From positions 62,001-126,000 of the forward strand of contig NZ_JWLI01000006.1 in the NCBI RefSeq assembly GCF_000813965.1: a DNA stretch of 64,000 nucleotides, written 5' to 3'. The DNA is from Leisingera sp. ANG-M7. Lineage in GTDB: Bacteria > Pseudomonadota > Alphaproteobacteria > Rhodobacterales > Rhodobacteraceae. Position numbers and translations under genes: made by a program. The stretch's first letter is position 1; the number at the start of each line of letters is the position of its first letter. Shown piece by piece: positions 1 through 9,234 of the stretch. Below the pieces are notes generated by a model. That model did no database searches. It was not told where the DNA came from and saw nothing but the letters and a program-made list of their open reading frames with translations.

Positions 1-294
1 ATGGTGGGTTTCGTCGTTGCCCCAAGCAAGTTCGTCAAAGACGTAGCGGTCTTGCGCGCCTGAGACCGCCGCCGCAGCTTGCCGGGACCCGATGAAGGCG
101 GCAGAACCGAAGAGGGTGGCGGCGGCGGAAGTGCCAAGCAGCGCTTGCAGCACCTCGCGGCGGCCGTAGCGGGAGGCGATCACCTCCCCGATGGTACGCT
201 GAAGATTTGGGTTCGAAGGAAGATCATCCGCGGCTTCAAAGGCTTCCGCCTTATTGCCGGTTCGCGGGTCATTTATGATCTGCCTGCGGTTCAT
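1..294 (-). CDS. PhoX-family (DUF839) secreted phosphatase, 5' part only
   Basis: The reverse strand reads an uninterrupted frame from an ATG at 292-294 to the window edge, giving the first 98 residues; the remainder lies outside. The protein starts with a polar stretch of about 30 residues, then a PNLQRTIGEVIASRYGRRE-type block followed by an alanine-rich hydrophobic segment and an AxA-like cleavage region. This is the usual start of exported PhoX-like proteins, whose family enzymes are calcium-dependent phosphatases acting on phosphate esters in the periplasm. The sequence then continues into a WGNDETHH motif typical of the Rhodobacteraceae PhoX/DUF839 group. The RRE pair before the hydrophobic stretch is compatible with Tat export. 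It lies 81 bp downstream of the ArsR-type gene on the same strand. Substrate and catalytic residues cannot be checked because the catalytic part is missing. Confidence 0.72.
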   Translation of the reverse strand, partial: MNRRQIINDPRTGNKAEAFEAADDLPSNPNLQRTIGEVIASRYGRREVLQALLGTSAAATLFGSAAFIGSRQAAAAVSGAQDRYVFDELAWGNDETHH

Positions 295-375
295 TGATGC
301 GCTCCGGTTGATGTGCCGCGCGGGGCAGCTAGCGCGGTTTCGCCGGACTGCAGAGTATTGCGCGGCCCGGTGGCG

Positions 376-714
376 TCAATCGCCGTCGTTGCAGAAAATG
401 TCGTAAACTACTTCCAGAACGCGGCGGGCTTTATCGTCTGCCAGACGATAGTAGATCGCCTTGCCGTCGCGGCGCGGAATGACCAGCCCTTCCAGGCGCA
501 AGCGGGAGAGCTGCTGCGAGACGGCAGCCTGGCGGGCGGACAGCAGTTGCTCAAGTTCTGTCACGGATTTTTCGCCAGAGACCAGATGGCACAGGATCAT
601 CAGCCGTCCCTGGTGGCTGATCGCCTTTAGGAAACTGGAAGCTTTGATAGCGTTTGCGACCATTTGCTCCTTCTGTTCCGGATCCATTTCAGCTGAAAAC
701 TCGGGTAGTGGCAT
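376..714 (-). CDS. ArsR-family transcriptional regulator, SqrR/BigR-like persulfide sensor candidate
   Basis: This 112-residue protein is a full-length ArsR/SmtB winged-helix regulator. The N-terminal helices run into a KAISHQGRLMILC segment, the recognition helix is around residues 55-75 (RQAAVSQQLSRLR), and the wing contains RRDGKAIYYR. Two cysteines stand out: Cys42 at the end of the dimer/helix-2 segment and Cys108 near the C-terminus. In SqrR and BigR, two cysteines at equivalent places form a tetrasulfide or disulfide with reactive sulfur species and release DNA. The metal-binding cysteine-histidine box of classical ArsR is absent. Regulators of this type often control persulfide dioxygenase, YeeE and DUF442 genes, and such a set lies at 24.5-26.7 kb. 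That link is inference, since the genes are not adjacent. Confidence 0.85.
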   Translation of the reverse strand: MPLPEFSAEMDPEQKEQMVANAIKASSFLKAISHQGRLMILCHLVSGEKSVTELEQLLSARQAAVSQQLSRLRLEGLVIPRRDGKAIYYRLADDKARRVLEVVYDIFCNDGD

Positions 715-846
715 CTTGCGTCTCCAGGTGGCACCGGGGCGCCTTCCTCCCTTATTGAAACCGGCGCAGACAGCGGAATTGCGCAGTCCGTGCGTATTAT
801 CAACAGAATTTTTTAAGAGCGCTTAACAGAACTTCCCGGAACGGCC

Positions 847-870
847 AAAAGAAAAGTTACCAATTTGGTA
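847..870 (-). terminator. Weak intrinsic terminator candidate after the GlxA-type gene
   Basis: Read on the minus strand, the 6-bp inverted repeat TACCAA/TTGGTA with a 1-nt spacer (858-870) is followed by ACTTTTCTTTT. It begins about 40 nt downstream of the stop codon of the GlxA-type regulator. The loop is too tight for a strong hairpin unless the stem opens, so the call is tentative. Confidence 0.3.
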
Positions 871-909
871 CTTGTGAAATGAGCACCTGTCCATCCGGCA
901 GAGATCCGG

Positions 910-1917
910 TCAGCTCCAGCCTTTGCGGAAGAAATGCGGGGAGGCGCCGAATTTGCGCTTGAACTGGCGCGAGAAATGCGTTGCCGAGTTGAAGCCGGAG
1001 GCCAGCGCGATTTCGGTGACGCTCATCGAGGTTTCGTTCATCAGCGCAAAAGCATGGCTGAGGCGCATGTCGAAGTAGACGTGCATCGGGCTCTGGTTCA
1101 GATAACGCGAGAACAGCCGTTCCAGCTGGCGGCGGGAGATGTCCAGCCGGTCGCAGAGGTCGCCGATCGACAGCGGCTCCTCGATCGATTCCTGCATCAG
1201 TTGCAGGGCGTTCAGCAAGCGCTGGTTGCGGCTGCCGATGGCCACCGCATAGTTCGATTTCTGCGGTGCCGCCTGGCCGCCGGAGCGCACATGCAGGCAC
1301 ATGTCGGCGACGATGATCGCCAGCTGCTTGCCGTGGCGCTCCTCGATCAGGTGCAGCATCATGTCGGTTGCCGCGTTGCCGCCTCCGCAGGTCATCAGCG
1401 GCCCGGAGATCTCAAAGATATTGGGGGAGGGCTCCAGGCTCGGGTAGCTTTCCAGGAACCCCGGCTGGTTTTCCCAGTGCAGGGTGAACTTGTGGTTCTT
1501 GATCAGCCCGGCCTGGGCCAGCGCAAAGGCGCCGGTGCAGATGCCGCCGATGGAGCGGCCAAACCGGCTTTCCCGGCGCAGCCAGTTCAGGGTGACCTCG
1601 CTGGCAGCCGCGTGGGGCTCAACCCCGGCGCAGACAAATCCCATCGAATCCGAGGGCAGCGGCTGCAATTGGGTGTCCGGTGTCACCACCATGCCGTTGG
1701 AACAGCGCACCGGCTGGCCGTCCTCTGTCATGATGTACCAGCGGTACAGCCGGGTTCCGGTCACCTGGTTGGCAATGCGCAGGGGCTCGATGGCGGCGGC
1801 CACCGGCAGCATCGTCGCCTTCGGCAGCAGCAGGAAATAGAAATCCAGCGGCTCGCCCTCGAACGGAATGGCGAGATTGGCAGCGGCGCCTTTCTGAACG
1901 AAGCTGTCATCGGACAT
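910..1917 (-). CDS. GlxA-family AraC-type transcriptional regulator
   Basis: This 335-residue regulator has an N-terminal DJ-1/PfpI-like (class I glutamine amidotransferase-like) domain, roughly residues 20-190, and a C-terminal AraC-type double helix-turn-helix, roughly 225-325. The C-terminal pattern SVTEIALASGFNSATHFSR is the classic second HTH of AraC proteins. The GGICTGAFALAQAG segment marks the nucleophile-elbow region of the amidotransferase fold. GlxA/GbdR-type regulators in this architecture commonly control catabolism of quaternary amines such as glycine betaine, carnitine or choline; nothing beside it here shows which substrate. I chose the ATG at 1917 (MSDDSF) over one 7 codons upstream because the downstream start better matches the family's N-terminus. 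It is transcribed divergently from clpP. Confidence 0.85.
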   Translation of the reverse strand: MSDDSFVQKGAAANLAIPFEGEPLDFYFLLLPKATMLPVAAAIEPLRIANQVTGTRLYRWYIMTEDGQPVRCSNGMVVTPDTQLQPLPSDSMGFVCAGVEPHAAASEVTLNWLRRESRFGRSIGGICTGAFALAQAGLIKNHKFTLHWENQPGFLESYPSLEPSPNIFEISGPLMTCGGGNAATDMMLHLIEERHGKQLAIIVADMCLHVRSGGQAAPQKSNYAVAIGSRNQRLLNALQLMQESIEEPLSIGDLCDRLDISRRQLERLFSRYLNQSPMHVYFDMRLSHAFALMNETSMSVTEIALASGFNSATHFSRQFKRKFGASPHFFRKGWS

Positions 1918-2168
1918 AGCGGGACCCCAGCGCGGCACCCGGTGAAAACGCCGGGCGGAATTCGGACTTGATTTTGCTTCCTAAGGTGCTGGTGCCGTCG
2001 GCAGCCGGAAAATAGCGACAGCGCTCCAGCGGATTGCGACACCACATGCAGGTTTGCGTCACCGGGAAAATGCCCGCCGCCTCTTGCAGGTCAAAAGGGG
2101 CGATACTAAGACTCGGGTAACACACTGTCGGGTATGGTGCCGGACATAAACAACGCAGGCAGGTTGCA

Positions 2169-2801
2169 ATGATTGATCCCAGAGAAACATACATGAACAC
2201 CCTGGTCCCGATGGTGGTTGAGCAGACCAGCCGGGGCGAGCGGGCCTATGACATCTTTTCCCGCCTTCTGAAGGAACGGATCATCTTCCTGAACGGTCCG
2301 GTGCATGACGGGATGAGCTCGCTGATCGTGGCGCAGCTCTTGCACCTTGAGGCGGAAAACCCGTCCAAGGAAATCTCCATGTACATTAACAGCCCCGGCG
2401 GCGTGGTGACCTCCGGCCTGTCGATCTATGACACCATGCAGTACATCAAGCCCAAGGTCTCGACCCTGGTGATCGGCCAAGCGGCCTCGATGGGCTCGCT
2501 GCTGCTGACCGCTGGTGAGCCGGGCATGCGTTTCAGTCTGCCGAACTCCCGCGTGATGGTGCACCAGCCCTCCGGCGGCTTCCAGGGTCAGGCGACCGAC
2601 ATCATGATTCACGCCGAGGAAACCCTGAAGCTGAAGAAGCGCCTGAACGAGATCTACGTCAAGCACACCGGCCAGGATTACGACACCATCGTCGACGCAC
2701 TGGAGCGCGACAACTTCATGTCGCCGGAAGAGGCCAAGGAATTCGGTCTGATCGACGAAATCGTTGAGAACCGCGCCAAGGGTGATGACGAGCAGGCCTG
2801 A
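2169..2801 (+). CDS. clpP: ATP-dependent Clp protease proteolytic subunit ClpP
   Basis: This is the serine protease core of the cytoplasmic Clp machine, which degrades unfolded, SsrA-tagged and regulatory proteins handed over by ClpX or ClpA. The 210-residue length is normal. The catalytic triad is visible as Ser107 in GQAASMGS, His132 in MVHQPSGG and Asp181 in RDNFMS. The segment from residue 9 onward ([12 protein letters not shown]) is the usual mature start, so the first few residues are a short propeptide-like extension; an ATG at 2193 is an alternative start. clpX follows 150 bp downstream on the same strand, the standard order. No clear heat-shock promoter could be assigned upstream. 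Confidence 0.98.
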   Translation: MIDPRETYMNTLVPMVVEQTSRGERAYDIFSRLLKERIIFLNGPVHDGMSSLIVAQLLHLEAENPSKEISMYINSPGGVVTSGLSIYDTMQYIKPKVSTLVIGQAASMGSLLLTAGEPGMRFSLPNSRVMVHQPSGGFQGQATDIMIHAEETLKLKKRLNEIYVKHTGQDYDTIVDALERDNFMSPEEAKEFGLIDEIVENRAKGDDEQA

Positions 2802-2951
2802 CGCCTGAGCTTGTGAACAGCCGTGTGCCCCGGCGGTTAAGATGGGGCGCACTTTCACATTGTGGCGGCCTAAGCACTGGCTTAAGCTGGCCAAAAGAGG
2901 AAATGCCCCGCAGTGCGGGCGCAGCGGACCGGGCGGACTGAAAGGTAGACC

Positions 2952-4220
2952 ATGGCGACGAATTCAGGCGGCGACAGCAAGAACACCCTCTACTGCAGCT
3001 TCTGCGGCAAGAGCCAGCACGAAGTGCGTAAGCTGATCGCAGGCCCCACCGTGTTCATTTGCGATGAATGCGTTGAACTGTGCATGGATATCATCCGTGA
3101 AGAGACAAAAGCATCCGGGCTGAAGGCCACCGACGGCGTGCCGACGCCCAAGGATATCTGCCAGGTGCTGGATGATTACGTGATCGGCCAGGCCACCGCC
3201 AAGCGGGTGCTGTCGGTTGCGGTGCATAACCACTACAAGCGTCTGAACCATGCTCAGAAGGCGGGCTCGGACATCGAACTGGCAAAATCCAACATCCTGC
3301 TGATCGGCCCCACCGGCTGCGGCAAGACATTGCTGGCGCAGACGCTGGCACGGATTCTGGATGTGCCCTTCACCATGGCGGATGCGACCACGCTGACCGA
3401 GGCTGGTTATGTGGGCGAGGATGTCGAGAATATTATCCTGAAGCTGCTGCAGGCGTCGGAATACAACGTCGAGCGCGCGCAGCGCGGCATCGTTTATATC
3501 GACGAGGTCGACAAGATCACCCGCAAGTCGGAAAACCCCTCGATCACCCGCGACGTGTCGGGCGAGGGCGTGCAGCAGGCACTGCTGAAGCTGATGGAAG
3601 GCACCGTGGCGAGTGTGCCGCCGCAGGGCGGGCGCAAGCATCCGCAGCAGGAATTCCTGCAGGTGGACACCACCAACATCCTGTTCATCTGCGGCGGCGC
3701 CTTTGCCGGCCTCGACAAGATCATTGCGCAGCGCGGCAAGGGTTCTGCGATGGGCTTTGGCGCCGATGTGCGCGACAATGATGAGCGCGGCGTTGGTGAG
3801 ATCTTCAAGGATCTGGAGCCGGAAGACCTGCTGAAATTCGGCCTGATCCCGGAATTCGTCGGCCGTCTGCCGGTTCTGGCTACGCTGGAAGATCTGGACG
3901 AGGATGCGCTGGTCACCATTCTGACCTTGCCGAAGAACGCTCTGGTCAAGCAGTACCAGCGTCTGTTCGAGCTGGAAGACACTGAGCTGGACTTCACCGA
4001 GGAAGCGCTGAGCGCGATTGCCAAGAAGGCAATCGAACGCAAGACCGGCGCCCGTGGCCTGCGCTCGATCATGGAGGACATCCTTCTGGATACCATGTTC
4101 GACCTGCCGGGCATGGACAGCGTCACCAAGGTGGTCGTGAACGAGGAGGCAGTGACCTCTGACGCGCAGCCGCTGATGATCCACGCGGATGCCGAGAAAG
4201 AGCCGGCGTCAGCGGGCTGA
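2952..4220 (+). CDS. clpX: ATP-dependent Clp protease ATP-binding subunit ClpX
   Basis: ClpX is the AAA+ unfoldase that recognises substrates and threads them into ClpP. The 422-residue protein has an N-terminal C4 zinc-binding domain (Cys15, Cys18, Cys37, Cys40), a Walker A GPTGCGKT at 119-126, a Walker B ending in IDEVDK around 183-188, and the RKH pore loop at 228-230 that contacts substrate and SsrA tags. The C-terminal small domain ends near residue 410 with a GARGLR sensor-2 motif. It lies 150 bp after clpP; a strong hairpin follows its stop codon, so the pair ends here. Confidence 0.98.
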   Translation: MATNSGGDSKNTLYCSFCGKSQHEVRKLIAGPTVFICDECVELCMDIIREETKASGLKATDGVPTPKDICQVLDDYVIGQATAKRVLSVAVHNHYKRLNHAQKAGSDIELAKSNILLIGPTGCGKTLLAQTLARILDVPFTMADATTLTEAGYVGEDVENIILKLLQASEYNVERAQRGIVYIDEVDKITRKSENPSITRDVSGEGVQQALLKLMEGTVASVPPQGGRKHPQQEFLQVDTTNILFICGGAFAGLDKIIAQRGKGSAMGFGADVRDNDERGVGEIFKDLEPEDLLKFGLIPEFVGRLPVLATLEDLDEDALVTILTLPKNALVKQYQRLFELEDTELDFTEEALSAIAKKAIERKTGARGLRSIMEDILLDTMFDLPGMDSVTKVVVNEEAVTSDAQPLMIHADAEKEPASAG

Positions 4221-4240
4221 TAGGCGGAAGGTTCTGATAG

Positions 4241-4268
4241 AGCGGCGCGGTCATTTCCGCGCCGCTTT
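4241..4268 (+). terminator. Intrinsic terminator after clpX
   Basis: A perfect 10-bp GC-rich stem (AGCGGCGCGG paired with CCGCGCCGCT) with a 6-nt loop is followed by a short T run. It starts about 20 nt after the clpX stop and ends before the ribosome-binding site of the next gene. Confidence 0.75.
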
Positions 4269-4286
4269 CATGTTGAGGAGAGAAAA

Positions 4287-4652
4287 ATGATCAAACGGAT
4301 TTCCTCGGGCGGTGAGTTCGAGGCGAAGATCGGATATTGCCGCGCTGTCGTTGCTGGCGGTTTCGTTCACGTGGCCGGAACGGTCGGGCAGGGGGACGAC
4401 GTGGTGGCCCAGTGCAAATCGGCGCTGGACACCATTAGCGCGGCTCTGGAAAAGGCTGGTGCCAGCTTTGCCGATGCGGTGCGGGTGAACTACTACCTGC
4501 CGGATGCGGCCGAGTTCGAGCCCTGCTGGCCCATTCTGGCAGAAACCTTTGGCGCCAACCCGCCAGCGGCCACAATGGTGGAATGCAATCTGATCGATCC
4601 CAAGTTCCGGATCGAGATCGAATTGACCGCGCTGGCGCCTGCTGAGGGCTGA
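4287..4652 (+). CDS. RidA/YjgF/TdcF-family protein (active-site Arg replaced)
   Basis: This 121-residue protein has the single-domain RidA fold pattern: a [10 protein letters not shown] strand early, a central [24 protein letters not shown] helix-strand, and a C-terminal FRIEIELTA strand. Archetypal RidA hydrolyses 2-aminoacrylate imines using an arginine in a P-A-R-S/T motif; here the same place reads PPAATM, so that arginine is absent. It may therefore belong to a Rid subfamily with another activity or a binding role. A GAGGAGAG ribosome-binding site precedes the ATG. It sits just after the clpX terminator and is probably its own short unit. Confidence 0.85.
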   Translation: MIKRISSGGEFEAKIGYCRAVVAGGFVHVAGTVGQGDDVVAQCKSALDTISAALEKAGASFADAVRVNYYLPDAAEFEPCWPILAETFGANPPAATMVECNLIDPKFRIEIELTALAPAEG

Positions 4653-4786
4653 CGGGGCCGGCGCTGCAACCGCCGCTGAGGCAAATCTGCCAAATCCCGC
4701 CAAGTCACATGCAGCCCAAGGCGCAAGCCACTGGACCTTGGCGGGAAATTGGGCCATATCGAAGTCGGAAAAATCCGGAGGCACCC

Positions 4787-5173
4787 ATGGGAATCCTGAA
4801 CACTCTATTGCGCGCTGTGACCTGGTGGAACGGGTCCACCCTGAACACCCGGATCTTCACCGCCCGCAAAGGCATCAAGGTGGGTGAGGATGACCAGGGC
4901 AACGTGTTCTACCGCAATGCGGACGACAGCAAGCGCTGGGTGATGTTCAACGGCGAAGTGGAAGCCTCCCGCATCAGCCCCGATTGGCACGGCTGGCTGC
5001 ACCGCACCTTTGACGAGGTGCCGAGCGAAAAGCCGCTGAAGCACAAGGCCTGGGAAAAGCCGCATCAGGAAAACCTGACCGGCACCATGATGGCCTATGC
5101 CCCGGCGGGGTCGATCCGCGCAGGCGGCGAGCCGAAAGAGCGCCGCGATTACGAGGCCTGGGTGCCCGAATAA
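4787..5173 (+). CDS. NADH:ubiquinone oxidoreductase accessory subunit NDUFA12 family (B17.2)
   Basis: This 128-residue protein is a supernumerary complex I subunit that alphaproteobacteria share with mitochondria; it supports assembly and stability at the matrix/cytoplasmic arm. Visible hallmarks are [11 protein letters not shown] near the N-terminus, GNVFYRN, the [12 protein letters not shown] segment and a C-terminal YEAWVPE. A GGAGG sequence lies 7 nt before the ATG at 4787, which fixes the start; an in-frame ATG 26 codons upstream is not supported. It is not next to the nuo operon, which is common, and is followed by mlaD and a DUF2155 gene as in many Rhodobacteraceae. Confidence 0.95.
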   Translation: MGILNTLLRAVTWWNGSTLNTRIFTARKGIKVGEDDQGNVFYRNADDSKRWVMFNGEVEASRISPDWHGWLHRTFDEVPSEKPLKHKAWEKPHQENLTGTMMAYAPAGSIRAGGEPKERRDYEAWVPE

Positions 5174-5198
5174 ACACATCTGCCAAAAGGCTGATTTC

Positions 5199-5651
5199 AT
5201 GTCCCATAATCCTACTGAAGTATTTGCTGGCGGCATCGTGCTGGCGGCGGCCATCGGTTTTGCGGTTTATGCGGGTCAGGCGGCCGGCCTGTCGCGCGGC
5301 GGCTCTACCTATGATCTGACAGCGTCTTTCCGTTCGCTGGAAGGCGTCAGCGTTGGTACCGATGTGCGGCTGGCCGGAGTCAAGATCGGCACCGTCACCG
5401 GTGTTGACCTCAATCCGGAAACCTTCCGCGCCGATACTGTGTTCTCGGTCAAGGACGGCATTGAAGTTCCGGACGACAGCGCAGTGGTGATTTCCTCCGA
5501 AGGCCTGCTCGGCGGCAACTTCGTTGAGATCATGCCCGGCGGCTCTCCTTTTGCCTTTGAGCCGGGCGATGAGATCGAGGACACCCAAGGCGCGGTCAGC
5601 CTGATTTCGCTCTTGGTGAAATTCGTGGCAGGCGGCGGGGAAGAGTCTTGA
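5199..5651 (+). CDS. mlaD: MlaD-family lipid-transport MCE protein
   Basis: This is the inner-membrane-anchored, periplasmic MCE-domain subunit of the Mla phospholipid transport system, which keeps the outer leaflet of the outer membrane free of phospholipid. The 150 residues comprise one N-terminal transmembrane helix (about 9-30) and one MCE domain (about 38-120) with SVGTDVRLAGVKIGTV and the conserved SSEGLLGGNFVEI segment. The ATG at 5199 is preferred to an ATG 34 codons upstream, which would overlap the NDUFA12 gene. Its stop overlaps the start of the next gene by 4 bp, which indicates coupling. No mlaE/mlaF partner is in the window. Confidence 0.93.
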   Translation: MSHNPTEVFAGGIVLAAAIGFAVYAGQAAGLSRGGSTYDLTASFRSLEGVSVGTDVRLAGVKIGTVTGVDLNPETFRADTVFSVKDGIEVPDDSAVVISSEGLLGGNFVEIMPGGSPFAFEPGDEIEDTQGAVSLISLLVKFVAGGGEES

Positions 5652-6010
5652 GGCGTCTTGCAGCAGTATTGACGGCTGCCCTGCTGGCGCTCCCAGCCTT
5701 GGCGCAGGAGCAGGCCACCCAAGGGACGGCGGCGGTGCTGCGGGCGCTGGACAAGGTCAACGGGCATTCCTTGGATGCGGAGGTCGCCATTGGCGCCAGC
5801 ACCGAGATGTTCGGCCTTCTGGTGACCGTCCGGGACTGCCGCTATCCGGCGGATAACCCGACAGGGGACGCCTTTGCCTATTTGTCAGTGCAGGATCCCA
5901 AGAACGGTGCTGAGCATTTCCAGGGTTGGATGATCGCATCCAGCCCGGCGTTGAATGCGCTGGACCACAATCGTTACGATGTCTGGGTCATTCGCTGTAA
6001 AAGCAGCTGA
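5648..6010 (+). CDS. DUF2155-family exported protein
   Basis: The 120-residue product starts at a TTG whose last two bases are shared with the mlaD stop (4-bp overlap), typical of translational coupling. It has a Sec signal peptide (MRRLAAVLTAALLALPALA, cleavage after residue 19 or 20) and the DUF2155 core: VLRALDKVNGHSLDAE, a VRDCRYP segment, and C-terminal HNRYDVWVIRC. Function is unknown; the gene is widely kept beside NDUFA12, mlaD and aat in Rhodobacteraceae, and cell-envelope work is the obvious guess. Its last 37 bp overlap the convergent aat gene. Confidence 0.85.
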   Translation: MRRLAAVLTAALLALPALAQEQATQGTAAVLRALDKVNGHSLDAEVAIGASTEMFGLLVTVRDCRYPADNPTGDAFAYLSVQDPKNGAEHFQGWMIASSPALNALDHNRYDVWVIRCKSS

Positions 6011-6606
6011 GGCTCTGGTACCGGCGGAAATGCAAAATCAGCATCCTTGTCCAAGGCCTCGCGCAATAGCGCGCGGTAGCGAGCACGGGTGACCTCGACC
6101 CCGCCCAGCGACGCCAGATGCGGGGTCAGGAACTGGGTGTCGCATAAGGTGAAGCCCGCTTGCACCAGCCGGTCCGTCAGATAAGCCAGTGCCACCTTTG
6201 AGGCATCGCGGCGGCGGGAGAACATGCTTTCGCCGAAGAACGCACCACCTAGCGAAACGCCGTAGGTCCCGCCCGCCAGCGTTCCCTGATGCCAGACCTC
6301 CACTGAGTGGGCGTTGCCCATCAGGTGCAATTCCAGGTAGCGGTCGCGGATTTCACTGTTGATCCAGGTTTCAACCCGGTCGGCACAGCCGTCCACCACC
6401 CCAGCAAAATCGCGGTTCACAGTGATTTCGAAGCCGCCGTTGCGGATGCGCTTGGCCAAAGAGCGGGAGATACGGAAGCCGTCCAGGGGCAGAATTCCGC
6501 GCCGCTTGGGATCAACCCAGAACACTTCGGGGTCGTCGCGGTGCTCGGCCATCGGGAAAACACCGGCGGAATAGGCGTGCAGCAAGAGATCGGCAGTCAG
6601 GCTCAT
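5974..6606 (-). CDS. aat: Leucyl/phenylalanyl-tRNA--protein transferase
   Basis: Aat adds Leu or Phe from aminoacyl-tRNA to N-terminal Arg or Lys of proteins, marking them for ClpA/ClpS-ClpP degradation by the N-end rule. The 210-residue protein begins MSLTADLLLHAYSAGVFPMAE and carries WVDPKRRGILPLDGF, HSVEVW, GGTYGVSLGGAFFGESMFS and QFLTPHLASLGG, all family hallmarks. The ATG at 6606 matches the family N-terminus; the reading 17 codons upstream does not. The 3' end overlaps the convergent DUF2155 gene by 37 bp. Confidence 0.96.
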   Translation of the reverse strand: MSLTADLLLHAYSAGVFPMAEHRDDPEVFWVDPKRRGILPLDGFRISRSLAKRIRNGGFEITVNRDFAGVVDGCADRVETWINSEIRDRYLELHLMGNAHSVEVWHQGTLAGGTYGVSLGGAFFGESMFSRRRDASKVALAYLTDRLVQAGFTLCDTQFLTPHLASLGGVEVTRARYRALLREALDKDADFAFPPVPEPQLLLQRMTQTS

Positions 6607-6643
6607 GATGCCGCCAGTATAAAGGGGAAAGGCAGGGAAAAGT

Positions 6644-6674
6644 AAAACGGGGCGCAACCTGATGGTGCGCCCCG
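6644..6674 (-). terminator. Intrinsic terminator after accC
   Basis: On the minus strand a perfect 9-bp stem (CGGGGCGCA with TGCGCCCCG) with a 9-nt loop is followed by TTTTAC. It lies within 10 nt of the accC stop codon and before aat, so it separates accBC from aat. Confidence 0.75.
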
Positions 6675-6681
6675 CAGGATT

Positions 6682-8031
6682 TTAACCCGGTGTGTTCTCT
6701 TCCAGCCAGCGTTCCAGCCAGTGGATGCCGTAATCGCCGGTGTGGATGTCCTGCTCTTGCAGGAGCGCGTGGAAAAGCGGCACGGTGGTGTCGATGCCGT
6801 CGATGATCAGCTCGCCAAGCGCGCGGTTCAGGCGCGCCAGCGCCTCGGTCCGGTCGCGGCCGTGCACGATCAGCTTACCAATCAGCGAGTCGTAGTAGGG
6901 CGGGATTGAGTAGCCGTCATAAAGCGCCGAATCCATCCGCACACCCAGACCGCCGGGGGCGTGGTACTGGGTAATCTTGCCCGGGCAGGGCGAGAAGTTC
7001 GGCAGTTTCTCGGCGTTGATCCGCACCTCGATGGCGTGGCCGTTGATCTCCAGGTCTTCCTGGGTGAAAGACATCGGCAGGCCTTCGGCAACCCGGATCT
7101 GCTCGCGCACCAGGTCGACGCCGAAGATGGCCTCGGTAACCGGGTGCTCCACCTGCAGGCGGGTGTTCATCTCGATGAAGTAGAACTCGCCGTCTTCATA
7201 GAGGAACTCGACGGTGCCGGCGCCCGAATAGCCCATCTTGCCGATGGCGTCGGCGCAGATTTTGCCGATGCGGGCGCGTTCTTCCGGGGTGATGCAGGGG
7301 CCGGGGGCCTCCTCGAAGACCTTCTGGTGGCGGCGCTGCAGGGAGCAGTCGCGTTCGGCCAGATGGATGCCGGTACCCTTGCCGTCGCCAAAGACCTGAA
7401 CCTCGATATGACGCGGTTTCTGGAGGTACTTCTCCATATAGACTTCGTCATTGCCAAAGGCGGCCTTAGCCTCGGAGCGGGCGGTGGAGAAGGCCGAGAC
7501 CAGTTCTTTCTCGTCCTTGGCCACCTTCATGCCGCGGCCGCCGCCGCCGGCGGTGGCCTTGATGATCACCGGGTAGCCCATGTCCATGGCGGCCTTCTTG
7601 GCTGCCGCAATATCAGGCACGCCGCCTTCAGAACCGGGGACAACCGGGATGCCGAGGTTCTTGGCGGTTTCCTTGGCGGTGATCTTGTCGCCCATGATGC
7701 GGATATGCGCTGCCGACGGACCGATGAAGGTCAGGCCGTGGTCTTCGATGATCTGCACGAAATTGGCGTTTTCCGACAGGAAGCCGTAGCCCGGGTGAAT
7801 CGCCTGGGCGCCGGTGATCTCGCAAGCGGAGATGATGGCCGGGATCGACAGGTAGCTTTGGGTGCCGGAGGGCGGGCCGATGCAGACCGATTCATCGGCC
7901 ATGCGGACATGCATCGCGTCGGCATCAGCAGTGGAGTGCACCGCGACGGACTTGATGCCCATCTCGCGGCAGGCACGGATCACGCGCAGGGCGATCTCGC
8001 CGCGGTTGGCAATCAGGATCTTGTCAAACAT
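6682..8031 (-). CDS. accC: Biotin carboxylase subunit of acetyl-CoA carboxylase
   Basis: AccC uses ATP and bicarbonate to carboxylate the biotin of AccB, the first half-reaction of malonyl-CoA synthesis for fatty acids. At 449 residues it is full length. It shows the biotin carboxylase N-terminal domain ([19 protein letters not shown]), the ATP-grasp glycine loop GGGGRGMK near residue 165, and the active-site [14 protein letters not shown] segment near 288-301. It lies 9 bp downstream of accB on the same strand, the classic accBC operon. Confidence 0.98.
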   Translation of the reverse strand: MFDKILIANRGEIALRVIRACREMGIKSVAVHSTADADAMHVRMADESVCIGPPSGTQSYLSIPAIISACEITGAQAIHPGYGFLSENANFVQIIEDHGLTFIGPSAAHIRIMGDKITAKETAKNLGIPVVPGSEGGVPDIAAAKKAAMDMGYPVIIKATAGGGGRGMKVAKDEKELVSAFSTARSEAKAAFGNDEVYMEKYLQKPRHIEVQVFGDGKGTGIHLAERDCSLQRRHQKVFEEAPGPCITPEERARIGKICADAIGKMGYSGAGTVEFLYEDGEFYFIEMNTRLQVEHPVTEAIFGVDLVREQIRVAEGLPMSFTQEDLEINGHAIEVRINAEKLPNFSPCPGKITQYHAPGGLGVRMDSALYDGYSIPPYYDSLIGKLIVHGRDRTEALARLNRALGELIIDGIDTTVPLFHALLQEQDIHTGDYGIHWLERWLEENTPG

Positions 8032-8040
8032 GGCAGATCC

Positions 8041-8541
8041 TTACTCGATGATGGCCAGGGGGGTTCCGAATTCAACGGCGGCGCCGTCTTCGACCAGGAT
8101 GCGCTTCACGGTGCCGGATTTGGGCGCCGGGATGTGGTTCATGGTCTTCATGGCTTCGACGATCAGCAGGGTGTCGCCTTCGCTGATCTGCTGGCCGACG
8201 GAAATGAAGGCCGCTGCGCCGGGTTCCGGTGCCAGATAGACAGTGCCGACCATCGGCGAGGTCACGGCGCCAGGATGGCTGGCCGGATCGTCGCTTGCAG
8301 CTGCGGGGGCAGCAGTTGCAGGTGCGGCAGCGGCAGCAATCGGCGCGGGGGCGGCAGCGGCAGGCACTTGAACCTGCACCGGTGCGGCAGCCATTGCGGT
8401 CTGGCGCGAAACGCGCACGTTCAGGCTGTCGTCGTCGCCATAGTCGCGTTTGACCTGCAGCTCGGTCAGGTCGTTTTCGCGCAGCAACTCCGCCAGCGCC
8501 TTGATGAATGCCACGTCAGCTTCGTGAGATTTGTTTGTCAT
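8041..8541 (-). CDS. accB: Biotin carboxyl carrier protein of acetyl-CoA carboxylase
   Basis: AccB carries the biotin that shuttles carboxyl groups from AccC to the AccAD transferase. The 166-residue protein has an N-terminal dimer/helical part, an Ala/Pro-rich flexible linker (about residues 50-90), and a C-terminal biotinyl domain with the EAMKTMN motif, whose lysine is biotinylated. The ATG at 8541 ([12 protein letters not shown]) fits the family; an in-frame ATG 23 codons upstream is unsupported. The 156 bp upstream to the PAS-LuxR gene should carry the accBC promoter. Confidence 0.97.
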   Translation of the reverse strand: MTNKSHEADVAFIKALAELLRENDLTELQVKRDYGDDDSLNVRVSRQTAMAAAPVQVQVPAAAAPAPIAAAAAPATAAPAAASDDPASHPGAVTSPMVGTVYLAPEPGAAAFISVGQQISEGDTLLIVEAMKTMNHIPAPKSGTVKRILVEDGAAVEFGTPLAIIE

Positions 8542-8697
8542 TTTGTCCTCAGCCAATTCCGACAGGCCCGCCGGATGGGCGGGCAGGAAATTAGGGCGCT
8601 TATAGGGCAAGGATTACCGCAAGGAAAGCACTCCTGAACTGCGGTGTAACATGAGGTCTATGGCACGGATTCGCAATTGCCTGCGGGAATTTCCTGG

Positions 8698-9234
8698 TCA
8701 GAGGGGCATCCCGGTCAGTTTGGCCACCAGCTCCGGCAGTTTGCGGGCGCCGAATTTTTGCAAGAGATGCGCGCGGTGGCTCTCCACAGTCCGGTAGGAT
8801 AGATCCAGCTGCTTGCCGATTTCTTTGGCCGACAGCCCCTTGCAGGTGAGGATCGCGACCTCCCGCTCGCGCGGGGTGAGGGAGACCACGGGCCGGTCGT
8901 CGGAGATATCGGCAAAGGACCAGATGCCGGTCTGAAACGGTGCCTCAGGCGTTACGGAACGGCCGCGCACCCGGCACCAGAACAAGCCGCCCGCCCGTCG
9001 GCGCATAATCCGTTCGTCGCTGTAGCTGCCGCTTTGCGCTTCGGGCTGCTGCAAAAGGGCACCAATGCGGTTGAAGTCTTCCTGGCTGGGGTAAAGCTCA
9101 GCAACCAGCATTCCGGTGTAGTCGACGGGAGCGCCGCCAAATGTCGCCGCGAATTGCAGATTGCACCGGATGATGACGCGGCGTTCCAGAACGGCAAGGC
9201 CCACAGGGGCATGGTCAAAGGCAAGATCGTTCAT
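8698..9234 (-). CDS. PAS domain-LuxR-type HTH transcriptional regulator
   Basis: The 178-residue protein combines an N-terminal PAS-like sensory domain (residues about 5-110) with a GerE/LuxR helix-turn-helix (about 118-175: LTPREREVAIL, GLSAKEIGKQLDLSYRTVESHR). There is no receiver domain, so it is probably a one-component regulator that senses a ligand or redox state in its PAS pocket. It is transcribed away from the acyl-CoA synthetase gene, with 97 bp between their starts. Control of that neighbour is a reasonable but unproven guess. Confidence 0.85.
   Translation of the reverse strand: MNDLAFDHAPVGLAVLERRVIIRCNLQFAATFGGAPVDYTGMLVAELYPSQEDFNRIGALLQQPEAQSGSYSDERIMRRRAGGLFWCRVRGRSVTPEAPFQTGIWSFADISDDRPVVSLTPREREVAILTCKGLSAKEIGKQLDLSYRTVESHRAHLLQKFGARKLPELVAKLTGMPL

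Noticed and set aside
6961-8637. 558-codon open frame antisense to accC/accB
   Set aside because: It mirrors the codon structure of strongly supported genes on the other strand; high GC makes long antisense frames common, and the product shows no domain.
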